A stretch of DNA of 64,000 nucleotides, from the NCBI GenBank assembly GCA_001899685.1, contig MKWG01000045.1:170331-234330 (forward strand), in the 5' to 3' direction. Made by a program: the position numbers and the translations under genes. This document shows, in pieces, positions 1 through 8,640 of this stretch. How positions within the stretch are numbered: the first letter of the stretch is position 1; each line of letters starts with the position of its first letter. Source of the stretch: Sphingobacteriales bacterium 44-15 (GTDB lineage Bacteria; Bacteroidota; Bacteroidia; Chitinophagales; Chitinophagaceae). The notes beneath the pieces are model-generated. The model worked only from the letters and a program-made list of their open reading frames with translations. It was not told the DNA's origin and ran no database searches.

Positions 1-834
1 CAACTAACAACAAAGTTCGATTCTTATAATTTTGATTTATGTATTGTAGGGAGCGATCAGGTTTGGAGACCGGCCTATACACCACAAATAACCGATTACT
101 TTGGATGTTTTTTAAAGAAAAACACTAAAACACGGATTATAAGTTATGCGGCATCATTTGGGACTGACAAACCGGAGCTGTCTAAATCGCGGTTAAACAT
201 TTGTAAGTCAGGAATACAAAAATTTACTGCTGTCTCTGTTAGAGAAAGCAGTGGAGTTGTATTTTGTAAGAATGAACTAAGCGTAGACGCAACTCACGTA
301 TTAGATCCTACAATGCTTTTGAATAAATCAGATTATATAAAAATAATTGAAAGCTCAAAAGTAAAAAAACATAGCGGACAGTTAATGACTTATATTCTAG
401 ATTATTCGGAAGAAAAGAAGAAAGTGATTGATTTATTGTCCGATACATTGAAATATGAAGTTTTTTCAACTATTCCTAAATATGGCGACAAACATAATAT
501 CCAGCCATTGGACGAAGATCAGTTTAAGCTTGAATTTTGGTTAAGAGGCTTTTACGATGCTTCATTAATTGTCACAGATTCCTTTCATGCATGTGTGTTT
601 TCTATTATATTTAATAAGCCTTTTATTGTGTATGGTAATAAACAAAGAGGTGTTGCCAGGTTTCAATCTTTATTACAAATGTTTAACCTTGAAGACCAAT
701 ATATTGAATCGGGTAATGAGTTAATAAATGTTGATAAATTTTTTACTATTGATTGGGTAAGGGTCAATAACATTTGGGAAGAAAAGAAATTGTTGTCCGA
801 AAAGTTTCTTCATCACCAATTGAAACAATTATGA
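1..834 (+). CDS. Polysaccharide pyruvyl transferase family protein (5' end cut off by the window)
   Basis: The reading frame is open from base 1, so the start lies outside the window; 277 residues are visible. Near the left edge VGSDQVWRP is followed by YAASFG, VSVRESSG and HVLDPTMLL, and a late DSFHA motif is followed by NKPFIVYG. This order is typical of the polysaccharide pyruvyl transferase family, which transfers pyruvate from phosphoenolpyruvate to a sugar, or in some members modifies glycans in related ways. The stop codon overlaps the ATG of the next glycosyltransferase (ATGA), so the two are co-translated. Base composition is clearly more AT-rich than the rsh gene downstream. Family assignment is firm; the substrate is unknown. 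Confidence 0.88.
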   Translation, partial: QLTTKFDSYNFDLCIVGSDQVWRPAYTPQITDYFGCFLKKNTKTRIISYAASFGTDKPELSKSRLNICKSGIQKFTAVSVRESSGVVFCKNELSVDATHVLDPTMLLNKSDYIKIIESSKVKKHSGQLMTYILDYSEEKKKVIDLLSDTLKYEVFSTIPKYGDKHNIQPLDEDQFKLEFWLRGFYDASLIVTDSFHACVFSIIFNKPFIVYGNKQRGVARFQSLLQMFNLEDQYIESGNELINVDKFFTIDWVRVNNIWEEKKLLSEKFLHHQLKQL

Positions 835-1802
835 ATTTAGTTTCAGTCATTGTTCCGGTTTATAATGCAGAAAAATGGCTACCCCGATGTATTGAAAGTA
901 TACTTCATCAAACTTATGAGGATTTTGAAATTATTTTGGTAAATGATGGAAGTAAAGATAATTCCTTACAAGTATGCCAACAATATCAACAAAAAGACAA
1001 AAGAATAAAAGTTTTAAGTCAGCCTAATCAGGGAGTCACTGCAGCTCGCAAAGCAGGCTTATCATATTCACGGGGAAAGTGGATAGTTTTTGCAGATGCC
1101 GATGATTATTTAGAAAACAGTTCAATCACAATTCTAGTAGATGCCGCTGTTGCTAACCAATGCGATCTGGTTAAAGGCTCTTTTGTAGGTACCGGCAGCG
1201 GAAGGCTTTGGGTACATAAAAAATTGGGTGTAATGAACCATAGTGAATATTTACATTCTTATGCTGAGTTTAAAACATACGGGGTTGTATATGCATCCAT
1301 TTATTCTAAACATTTATTCCAGGATTCTACTTTTTCATTTGGCAGAGATATTAAAATCGGGGAAGATGTATTGATGAATATTGATATAGCCTTGCGAACA
1401 GAAAAAGCTGTGAATATTGATAATATCATCTATAATTATTTTGACAATGAAGAATCTGTAATGAGAACAAAACTCAAGCATCCATCCTACATACACAGAT
1501 TCTATGATTTATTCCTTGGATTGTTAGGCAGGTCGTTGCCTGTGGAATCTCTAATAACATCCATAAATCATATAGAAAACATTGAGCTGCTAAATGCTTT
1601 TTTTTCTCCATATATTGAATATACCGAAACAGACTTCAGATTTATTAAGAGCCGAATTTTAAAGGACAGGAACGCTTTTCATGGAAAGCCGTTTTTTTAT
1701 AGCATTCTAATTCAAAGTAACATACTAACAAGGCTCTTTAAGCTAAGCTCTAAAGCGGTGGCGGGTATTTTGTTTAATAAGAACGTTGATATTTTAAAAT
1801 AA
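831..1802 (+). CDS. Glycosyltransferase family 2 (GT-A fold)
   Basis: A 323-residue protein. I chose the ATG at 831 because it overlaps the upstream stop and opens directly into the family's first beta strand (VSVIVPVYNAEKW); an upstream in-frame ATG at 774 would add residues not expected in the fold. VNDGSKDNS and the metal-binding DADDY are the hallmark GT2 nucleotide-sugar motifs, at about residues 38 and 92. The C-terminal half is variable and gives no clue to acceptor. No membrane segment is obvious, so it probably acts on the cytoplasmic face. It is the last gene of the polysaccharide locus to the left and is AT-rich like its neighbour. Confidence 0.9.
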   Translation: MNLVSVIVPVYNAEKWLPRCIESILHQTYEDFEIILVNDGSKDNSLQVCQQYQQKDKRIKVLSQPNQGVTAARKAGLSYSRGKWIVFADADDYLENSSITILVDAAVANQCDLVKGSFVGTGSGRLWVHKKLGVMNHSEYLHSYAEFKTYGVVYASIYSKHLFQDSTFSFGRDIKIGEDVLMNIDIALRTEKAVNIDNIIYNYFDNEESVMRTKLKHPSYIHRFYDLFLGLLGRSLPVESLITSINHIENIELLNAFFSPYIEYTETDFRFIKSRILKDRNAFHGKPFFYSILIQSNILTRLFKLSSKAVAGILFNKNVDILK

Positions 1803-1838
1803 AAAACCAGCGAATTCCCGCTTCGGTACCTTGAAGCG
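1801..1838 (-). terminator. Possible terminator of the tRNA-Leu gene
   Basis: Read on the minus strand just after the tRNA there are short inverted repeats (CGCTTC/GAAGCG at 1819-1824 and 1833-1838, and AGCG/CGCT at 1809-1822). A run of T (A at 1797-1806 on the plus strand) follows. The stems are short, so this is a tentative call. Confidence 0.4.
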
Positions 1839-1853
1839 ATAAAGAATTGAAAG

Positions 1854-1935
1854 TGCGGGTGGAGGGACTCGAACCCCCATGCCTCGCGGCGCCAGATCCT
1901 AAGTCTGGTACGTCTGCCAATTTCGCCACACCCGC
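1854..1935 (-). tRNA. tRNA-Leu (anticodon UAG)
   Basis: On the minus strand the sequence folds as a class II tRNA of 82 nt: acceptor arms GCGGGTG and CACCCGC pair perfectly, the anticodon stem CCAGA/TCTGG encloses the loop CTTAGGA with TAG in the centre, a short variable arm follows, and the T arm carries GGTTCGAGTCC. The discriminator base is A; CCA is not encoded. The 3' end points to the AT-rich polysaccharide genes on the left, the 5' end to rsh. Confidence 0.95.
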
Positions 1936-2001
1936 TGTTGGTCTTTCCATTATAGTAAGACCCGCCCATTTTTGGGGAGGGCAAAGGTAATAGATTTTAC
2001 T

Positions 2002-2009
2002 TAAATTTG
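2002..2009 (+). promoter_or_regulatory. Candidate -7 promoter element for rsh
   Basis: TAAATTTG matches the Bacteroidota housekeeping -7 consensus TAnnTTTG exactly and lies 14 bases before the rsh start codon, which would give a very short leader. A TTTG at 1971-1974 is somewhat too far upstream for the usual -33 spacing, so the assignment is weak. Confidence 0.3.
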
Positions 2010-2022
2010 GTTTATATTTATT

Positions 2023-4266
2023 ATGGAGACAGCAGTAAAAACGCCCCACTACAACCTTAGTGAAGAAGAAGAAAAGAAGGAGATTGTAAGACAATACCGG
2101 GCGTTGTTGAGATGCCTTAAACCCAAATTAAAGCATGGCGACAGGGAATTATTAAGGCTTGCATTTGAGATGGCGGCAGACGCTCATAAAACCATGCGCC
2201 GCAAGAGCGGGGAGCCTTATATATTGCATCCTATAGCCGTTGCCAGGATCTGCGTGGAAGAAATAGGATTGGGTGTGCGATCTACCATTTGCGCCCTGCT
2301 GCACGATACCGTTGAAGATACTGATCTGACACTGGAAGATATTGAACGGGCTTTCGGCGCCGAAATAGCCCGCATCATTGACGGGCTTACCAAGATCGCC
2401 AATGTGGTGGATACCAATACCACGCAGCAGGCCGAGAATTTCAAGAAAATATTGCTGACGCTTACAGATGACCCCCGTGTTATTCTCATCAAGCTGGCAG
2501 ACAGGCTGCACAACATGCGAACGCTCGACAGCATGAAGCGGGAAAAGCAGCTCAAGATCTCCAGTGAAACGGTATATGTATATGCTCCTTTGGCCCACAG
2601 AATGGGCTTGTATACGATCAAAACGGAAATGGAAGACCTGGCCATGAAATACCTGGAACCTGATATTTACCGTGAAATAGCCAGGAAGCTTGCAGAAACC
2701 AAACGGGAAAGGACCAGGTACATCAATGAATTCATCAAGCCCATAAAGGAGGGATTGGAGAAAGCCGGGCTGAAGGTAGAAGTATTTGGCCGCCCCAAGT
2801 CTATACATTCCATCTGGAATAAGATGAAGAAAAAAGCAGTGGCATTTGAAGAAGTATATGATCTCTTTGCTATCCGGGTCATCCTGGATTCGGCTCCCGA
2901 GAGAGAGAAAGAAGATTGCTGGAAGGCGTATTCCATGATAACGGATATGTATATCCCTTCTCCTGAAAGATTGCGCGACTGGCTGAGCAATCCAAAATCG
3001 AACGGATATGAGGCCTTGCATACTACCGTAATGGGCGCCCAGGGAAAATGGGTAGAGGTGCAGATCAGGACCAAAAGGATGAACGAGATTGCAGAAAAAG
3101 GACTGGCCGCACACTGGAAGTATAAAGAAGGCGCTTCCGAAGAAAGCCGGTTTGACAAATGGTTTACCCAGATACGCGAAGCGCTGAGCCAGGATGTAAA
3201 TTCGATAGATTTCCTGCAGGATTTCAAGACCTCTTTTTTGACCGAAGATATCTATGTGTATACGCCTAAGGGTGATGTAAAAATGCTTCCTATAGGGGCA
3301 ACAGCGCTTGATTTTGCTTTTTCAGTACATAGTGCTGTGGGTTCAAAATGTATTGGCGCCAAGGTAAATCACAAACTGGTGCCTATAAGCCACAAGCTCA
3401 GAAGCGGCGACCAGATTGAAATTATTACCAGCAGCAAGCAAAAACCACACGAAGACTGGCTGAATTTTGTAGTGACCACCAAGGCAAAAACCAAAATAAA
3501 AGATGCCTTAAAAGAAGAAAAGCGCAAGATCGGGGAAGAGGGGAAGTATGCCCTGCAGAAAAAGCTGGAAGGCATGGGGGTGTCGGTGAGCCAGGCAAAT
3601 ATTGAAGAGGTCATGAACTTTTATAAACAGCCTTCGCCACTGGACCTTTATTATCAGATCGCTGTTAAAAACATTGATCTTAAAGACCTGAAAGAGGAAT
3701 TTCAGGTTTCAGGTGATAAGCTTATTGTACCTAAGCCGCAAAAAACAGAGCCGGAAGTTAAACCTCAGGAAGCTGACCATGTTCGCGCAAACCAGAAAAA
3801 AGACAATGAGCTGATCATTTTCGGTGAAAGCAGCGATAGAATTGTATATACGTTAGCCAACTGCTGCAAGCCCATTCCCGGAGACGATGTTTTTGGCTTT
3901 GTAAGCACAGGAAAGGGATTAATAATTCACCGTACCAATTGTCCCAACGCGGCCAGGCTGATGTCTAATTTCGGGCACCGGGTGGTCAAAACAAAGTGGG
4001 CGAAAAACAAAGAGATATCTTTCCTTACCGGGGTTAAAATATTAGGACTTGATGATGTAGGGGTCATCCATAAGATCACCAACCTTATTTCAGGTGAGAT
4101 GAAGATCAATATTGCCGCTTTAACAGTAGAGGCCAAAGAGGGGCTGTTTGAAGGCAATGTAAAGCTCTTCGTTCATGATAAGGAAGAGCTTGACGAACTG
4201 GTAACAAGATTAAAAAAATTACCTGGTATTGAAGGTGTAGAGAGGTATGATATGGAGCTGGTGTAA
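2023..4266 (+). CDS. rsh: Bifunctional (p)ppGpp synthetase/hydrolase, RelA/SpoT family
   Basis: The 747-residue protein has the full long-RSH layout. The HD hydrolase domain (LLHDTVEDT, about residues 92-100) comes first, followed by the synthetase domain (FGRPKSIHSIW, YDLFAIRVILDS, NPKSNGYEALHT, VEVQIRT; about 255-360), the TGS domain (IYVYTPKGDV, about 408), a helical/Cys region (NCCKPIPGDD, about 617) and a C-terminal ACT domain (GVIHKITNL). It makes and degrades the stringent-response alarmone. The HD motif is intact, so hydrolase activity is expected. The gene is monocistronic, facing away from the tRNA-Leu gene with 87 bp between them. Length and domain order are normal. Confidence 0.97.
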   Translation: METAVKTPHYNLSEEEEKKEIVRQYRALLRCLKPKLKHGDRELLRLAFEMAADAHKTMRRKSGEPYILHPIAVARICVEEIGLGVRSTICALLHDTVEDTDLTLEDIERAFGAEIARIIDGLTKIANVVDTNTTQQAENFKKILLTLTDDPRVILIKLADRLHNMRTLDSMKREKQLKISSETVYVYAPLAHRMGLYTIKTEMEDLAMKYLEPDIYREIARKLAETKRERTRYINEFIKPIKEGLEKAGLKVEVFGRPKSIHSIWNKMKKKAVAFEEVYDLFAIRVILDSAPEREKEDCWKAYSMITDMYIPSPERLRDWLSNPKSNGYEALHTTVMGAQGKWVEVQIRTKRMNEIAEKGLAAHWKYKEGASEESRFDKWFTQIREALSQDVNSIDFLQDFKTSFLTEDIYVYTPKGDVKMLPIGATALDFAFSVHSAVGSKCIGAKVNHKLVPISHKLRSGDQIEIITSSKQKPHEDWLNFVVTTKAKTKIKDALKEEKRKIGEEGKYALQKKLEGMGVSVSQANIEEVMNFYKQPSPLDLYYQIAVKNIDLKDLKEEFQVSGDKLIVPKPQKTEPEVKPQEADHVRANQKKDNELIIFGESSDRIVYTLANCCKPIPGDDVFGFVSTGKGLIIHRTNCPNAARLMSNFGHRVVKTKWAKNKEISFLTGVKILGLDDVGVIHKITNLISGEMKINIAALTVEAKEGLFEGNVKLFVHDKEELDELVTRLKKLPGIEGVERYDMELV

Positions 4267-4584
4267 GGGGCTAAGTCTTATTTATTTTTCGAACCAATTG
4301 ATCTTTAATATATTGAATAATTTTTAATGTATGCTAAATTCTCCCGGAAAATTCATTAGTTGCCGCTAAAAGATATATCTTCGCTGTCCTAACTACCCGG
4401 AAATGAGAATTTAAATATTAAATTTAATTCCTATTAAAATCCGCAATTATTCCAGTATTTCTTGCCAGGCATAATTAATTAAATATTAAGTTATAAGCTT
4501 TCAGCGTTTACATAATGGCTACTCAGGCAGAGATGAGCACAAGTATGGCATTATATTTTATTGAAACTGGTATAATTTTTTTAA
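4267..4584. other. Intergenic region before the exopolysaccharide operon
   Basis: This is a 318-bp AT-rich stretch without a credible reading frame. It must carry the promoter of the operon that starts at 4585, but I see no promoter element that fits the Bacteroidota consensus at correct spacing, nor a clear rsh terminator. Confidence 0.5.
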
Positions 4585-5391
4585 ATGATCAAACTGTTTA
4601 AACACACTTTTTACGGATGTATTGCTGTTTTTTTCTTTCTCGGCACAGTTTCCTGTGTAAATACTAAAAAAGCGGCTTATTTCTACGGTATAGGAGATAC
4701 CACTATCAGCGCTTCTTACAGTAAAATCCCGGAACCTGTTATTTACCGGAATGATATATTAACTATTTCGGTCAGCAGTCCTAACCCAGAGGCAGATATA
4801 ATTTTTAATGCCCCCAATATGCTGGGTACCCAGGGAGGAGGAATGGGAGGAGTTGGAGCGATTGCTTCCCAAACCACCGGTTATCTGGTTAGCCCGGAAG
4901 GTAATATCCAGTTCCCCGTGATAGGAAATATAAAAGTTGCAGGACTAACAAAAACAGAAATTAAAGACCTTATAACAAAGGAACTGGTAGATCGCAAGCT
5001 GCTTATAGATCCGGTAGTGAATATAAGGATCATCAATTTCAGGATAACTATTATGGGAGAAGTCAGAAATCCTACGGTGGTTTCCGTCCCCAGCGAAAAA
5101 ATATCAATACTCGAGGCGCTCGGGATGGCCGGGGATCTGACTGTATTCGCCAAACGGGATAATATCCTTCTTATACGTGAGATAAACGGTGAAAAGACGG
5201 TGAGGCGGTTGAATCTGAATTCAAAAAGCTTATTGGAGTCGCCCTACTATTATTTGAAATCGAATGATGTAATATATGTGGAGTCTAATGCTGCAAGGCT
5301 CAGTAGCGGTGAGCGTTCCATGCAGATATGGCCATTAGTGTTGAGCACAGTTTCGGTGCTTGCAGTAGTAACGGCATTGCTTGTGAGGTAA
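4585..5391 (+). CDS. Polysaccharide export outer-membrane lipoprotein (Wza/BexD-like)
   Basis: A 268-residue protein with a lipoprotein signal ending in TVSC (lipid-carrying Cys24). A poly_export domain follows (YRNDILTISVSSPNPE), then the GYLVSPEGNIQFPVIGNI segment and an SLBB-like domain (NFRITIMGEVRNP, SILEALGMAGDL). A hydrophobic C-terminal helix (about 247-267) fits the Bacteroidota form, in which the pore partner ends with a membrane segment. It is the probable outer-membrane or periplasmic export channel component, working with the Wzc-like kinase 29 bp downstream. It is the first gene of the long polysaccharide operon. Confidence 0.93.
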   Translation: MIKLFKHTFYGCIAVFFFLGTVSCVNTKKAAYFYGIGDTTISASYSKIPEPVIYRNDILTISVSSPNPEADIIFNAPNMLGTQGGGMGGVGAIASQTTGYLVSPEGNIQFPVIGNIKVAGLTKTEIKDLITKELVDRKLLIDPVVNIRIINFRITIMGEVRNPTVVSVPSEKISILEALGMAGDLTVFAKRDNILLIREINGEKTVRRLNLNSKSLLESPYYYLKSNDVIYVESNAARLSSGERSMQIWPLVLSTVSVLAVVTALLVR

Positions 5392-5420
5392 GACATTTTT
5401 TTGAATGTAATTCATAATAT

Positions 5421-7778
5421 ATGCAACAGCAGGTTGATTTAAACACTGACAGCTATGGCGCCAACAAAGAAGAGAACCTTCTGCAGGATATTTTAAACAG
5501 GTACCTGCCATGGTGGCCTTTGTTTGCTATCCTGGTTGTTATAAGCTTAACCTGCGCCTGGATTTACCTGAGATATGCCACACCCATTTATGAAGCTTCC
5601 GCCAGCTTACTGATCAAAGACGAGAAAAAGGGACTGGATGATTCAAATCTTATGGAATCCTTAAACCTTTTTGGGTCTAAAAAGATAGTGGAGAATGAAA
5701 TTGAAGTGCTTCGTTCCAGGTCAATTGCAAAAGAAGTCGTAAAAAATTTAAGACTATACGCACCGATAATTCAGGAAGGAAGAATTCATAATCTTTCTGC
5801 ATATGAGATATCTCCTGTGTGGGTGGAGGCGAATAATCTTGATTCTATTGTTCCGGTAAAGGATGCATCTTTTAAATACGATGTCAATACAGGTAAAATA
5901 CATTTTAATGATAGCACTTACTCGCTGAATGAGTGGATACGGTCGCCGTATGGAGTTATCCGCTTTTTGGCAAATCCCTATTTTAAAGGGGGGGAACTGA
6001 ATAACCCGTTTCATTTTTCTTTGATCAGCGTCAGAGGGTCGGTAGCACAATTATTAGGTAAGCTGCAGGTGTCTGCAAGCAGCAAGCAGTCTACCGTAAT
6101 TAACCTTACTTACAGGGATGATGTGCCTCAAAGAGCAGAAAATATACTCAATGAATTAGTTGCTGCTTATAACAGGGCTGCCGTAAATGACAAAAACCTT
6201 CTTGCCTCCAATACATTAGCTTTTGTGGATGAGCGTTTAAAAAACGTATTTGGTGAGCTGGATTCTGTTGAGCACAGCCTGGAACATTTCAGAACAAAAA
6301 ACCGCCTGGTAGATATCAGCGAGCAGGGAAAACAATTCCTTTCGAATGTAGGGACTAATGACCAAAAATTAGGAGAGCTGAATATGCAGCTGGCTGTTTT
6401 AAAGCAGGTTGAAACATACGTTACCAGTAAAGAAAAGAAAGGTGCAATTGTTCCTTCCACATTAGGAGTTACCGACCCGGTGCTTTCAAATCTCTTGGAG
6501 CAGTTGTATGCCCTGGAAATGCAGTATGAAAAGATGAAGCTTACTACGGCTGAAAGCAATCCCCTGATGCTGTCGATCTCCGACCAAATGGCTCATCTGC
6601 GCCCGCGCATTTTGGAGAGCATTCACAACCAGATCAAGAGTATTGAAGTGGGGCGTAAGGATGTAAGTAATACCAACAACCAGTACTCCGCCATGCTGCA
6701 AAGGCTGCCTAACAAGGAAAGAGAATTACTGGATATAAGCCGGCAACAGTCCATTAAAAACAGCATTTATACTTTCCTGTTGCAGAAAAAAGAAGAGACC
6801 GCACTATCTTATTTTTCTACAGTTGCTGACAGCAGGGTAATTGACGTTGCGGAGACGGATAGTCATCCGGTAAGCCCAAGGAAAACGATGATCCTGGCAA
6901 TCGCTTTCGGGGTAGCATTGCTTCTTGGGGCAGGATATGTTGAGATCAAAGAAATGCTGAACAGGAATGTGATGTACAGATCAGAGATTGAAAAGTATAC
7001 CAGAGTACCCATCCTCGGCGAAGTTGCTTTTGACCAATCTAATAAACCGCTTGTGATTGCTGAAGGGAAGAGAAGCTTTATCGCAGAACAATTCCGGCAG
7101 TTAAGAACATCCCTCGGTTACCTGGGCATTAATTCGAGGAAGAAAAAAATATTGCTTACATCCTCTGTTTCGGGAGAGGGTAAAAGCTTTATCACCGCTA
7201 ATCTCGGTGTGAGCCTTGCGCTGATCGGGAAAAAGGTCGTAATTGTTGAGCTTGACCTACGTAAGCCTAAACTGAGCGATGCCTTCAATATTTCCCGTAC
7301 AAAAGGCATCTCAAATTATTTTATTGGCGATATGGAAGCAGAGGAGATCATTAAAAGCACAGAAACCTCCAATTTGTTTTTGATCCCTTCCGGTCCGATC
7401 CCTCCAAACCCTTCTGAACTGATCCTTAACGGGCGGATGGCGGAACTGCTGACCTACCTTGAATCGCATTTTGATTATATTATTATTGATACAGCGCCTG
7501 TTAACCCGGTAACAGATGCCTATATTATTTCACCCATGTGCGATGCAACGCTTTTCGTTATGCGTCATGGATATACACCCCGTTTTTATTTACAGAAACT
7601 GGATGAGCAGAACAGGGTACGGGAATTGAAAAACATGGCAATTATTTTTAACGGTGTTAAAAATAAAGGATATGGCAATTACGGGTATGGATATGGATAC
7701 GGGTATGGGTACACAGAGGAACACGAGACAAAACAAAAAAGCTGGAAAAAGTATAGAAAAACAAATACACAGTCTTAG
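5421..7778 (+). CDS. Wzc-like polysaccharide co-polymerase and BY-type tyrosine kinase
   Basis: A 785-residue inner-membrane protein. An N-terminal Wzz domain between two membrane segments (about 30-50 and 490-510) surrounds a long coiled-coil/GNVR periplasmic region. The C-terminal cytoplasmic kinase has Walker A SSVSGEGKS (Lys588), Walker A' VVIVELDLRKP and Walker B YIIIDTAP (Asp690). The tail is a Tyr cluster of GY repeats (about 753-766), the autophosphorylation site in this family. It controls chain length and export together with the upstream lipoprotein. The Tyr cluster is encoded by a short tandem DNA repeat near 7685-7712. Confidence 0.95.
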   Translation: MQQQVDLNTDSYGANKEENLLQDILNRYLPWWPLFAILVVISLTCAWIYLRYATPIYEASASLLIKDEKKGLDDSNLMESLNLFGSKKIVENEIEVLRSRSIAKEVVKNLRLYAPIIQEGRIHNLSAYEISPVWVEANNLDSIVPVKDASFKYDVNTGKIHFNDSTYSLNEWIRSPYGVIRFLANPYFKGGELNNPFHFSLISVRGSVAQLLGKLQVSASSKQSTVINLTYRDDVPQRAENILNELVAAYNRAAVNDKNLLASNTLAFVDERLKNVFGELDSVEHSLEHFRTKNRLVDISEQGKQFLSNVGTNDQKLGELNMQLAVLKQVETYVTSKEKKGAIVPSTLGVTDPVLSNLLEQLYALEMQYEKMKLTTAESNPLMLSISDQMAHLRPRILESIHNQIKSIEVGRKDVSNTNNQYSAMLQRLPNKERELLDISRQQSIKNSIYTFLLQKKEETALSYFSTVADSRVIDVAETDSHPVSPRKTMILAIAFGVALLLGAGYVEIKEMLNRNVMYRSEIEKYTRVPILGEVAFDQSNKPLVIAEGKRSFIAEQFRQLRTSLGYLGINSRKKKILLTSSVSGEGKSFITANLGVSLALIGKKVVIVELDLRKPKLSDAFNISRTKGISNYFIGDMEAEEIIKSTETSNLFLIPSGPIPPNPSELILNGRMAELLTYLESHFDYIIIDTAPVNPVTDAYIISPMCDATLFVMRHGYTPRFYLQKLDEQNRVRELKNMAIIFNGVKNKGYGNYGYGYGYGYGYTEEHETKQKSWKKYRKTNTQS

Positions 7779-8030
7779 AGCCCAACTATTTGAACAATAG
7801 ATGCGTTCTCACTAATACAAAGGTTCCTGTAAGGATTCTGACTACAATGCACCAGACATATTGTCTTTGGGATAACCGGTAAGGCTGTTAAAGCCGGACT
7901 AAAAAGAATGGCAGAAGATTTAAAGCCAAGTCCAATGAAAAGCTTTTGAATCATCAATGGTACTGGGAAAAGCGAAGCTGTGTCCTACCATGAAATTTAG
8001 CATTGGATAACTATTAAATCCTGACCGTTA

Positions 8031-8597
8031 ATGAACAGCGAACAAAACACTTTTTGGTATGTTGTGTATACCAAACCAAATTGGGAAAAAAAGGTTGCAG
8101 ATCAGCTTGAAAAAAAAGGTATAAAGCAATATTGTCCCCTGAATAAGCTTTATAAACAGTGGCATGACAGGAAAAAGGCTGTGTGGGAACCTCTGTTTAA
8201 ATCGTACGTTTTTGTATGGACTGATGAGCAGTCTCATAGCCGTGTAAAGGCGGTATCCGGAGTTGTAAATTTTGTGTACTGGCTCGGAAAACCTGCCGTA
8301 GTGAAAAATGAGGAAATTGAAGCCATCCGGGATTTTTTACTGGAACATAAAACAGTTGAGCTGGAAAAAGTTGATGTAAACGTGAATGATATGGTTAAAG
8401 TGGTGAGCGGCCCGCTTATTCACAGGGAAGGGAAAATCGTACAGGTAAATAATAATGCAGTTAAAATAGCGTTGCCCTCAATAGGATATGCATTGATTGC
8501 ACAGGTAAACAGAAATAATATTGAAGTTGTTGCTCCTCATACAACGTTTGGTGGTTTCAACATCCAGCAGGAAAAAAAGGTTCGGGGTATAGTATAA
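8031..8597 (+). CDS. UpxY-family transcription antiterminator (NusG-like)
   Basis: A 188-residue protein with the NGN domain of specialised NusG paralogues at its start (WYVVYTKPNWEKKVADQL; PLFKSYVFVW) and a KOW domain near residues 124-160 (VKVVSGPLIHREGKIV). UpxY proteins in Bacteroides bind RNA polymerase on their own capsule operon and allow read-through of the long leader. Here the gene is third in its cluster instead of first, after a 252-bp gap (7779-8030) that could hold the leader sequence on which it acts. No terminator or target motif was recognised in that gap. Confidence 0.9.
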   Translation: MNSEQNTFWYVVYTKPNWEKKVADQLEKKGIKQYCPLNKLYKQWHDRKKAVWEPLFKSYVFVWTDEQSHSRVKAVSGVVNFVYWLGKPAVVKNEEIEAIRDFLLEHKTVELEKVDVNVNDMVKVVSGPLIHREGKIVQVNNNAVKIALPSIGYALIAQVNRNNIEVVAPHTTFGGFNIQQEKKVRGIV

Positions 8598-8613
8598 TAA
8601 GCTTGTAATTTTG
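8581..8613 (+). promoter_or_regulatory. Candidate internal promoter upstream of fcl
   Basis: TAATTTTG (8606-8613) matches the Bacteroidota -7 consensus TAnnTTTG. It lies 21 bases after TTCG (8581-8584), one mismatch from the -33 TTTG. The start codon of fcl is 27 bases further on. This would allow GDP-fucose genes to be transcribed independently of the antiterminated operon. Confidence 0.35.
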
Positions 8614-8640
8614 CCATTTTTCATTTTAGCCAAATAAGTA

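Noticed and set aside
1712-2094. Minus-strand frames running through the tRNA-Leu gene
   Set aside because: They include the tRNA itself and the 5' part of rsh; no family resemblance.
2152-3114. 320-codon open frame on the minus strand inside rsh
   Set aside because: It lies fully within a strongly conserved RelA/SpoT gene and its translation has no recognisable domain; it is a shadow of the coding strand's composition.
7680-7712. Possible tandem DNA repeat (GGATATG-like)
   Set aside because: It encodes the Gly-Tyr tail of the Wzc-like kinase, a normal feature of that family, so it is not an independent element.
7775-7957. 60-codon minus-strand frame in the gap before upxY
   Set aside because: Weak codon character and no motif; more likely leader sequence.
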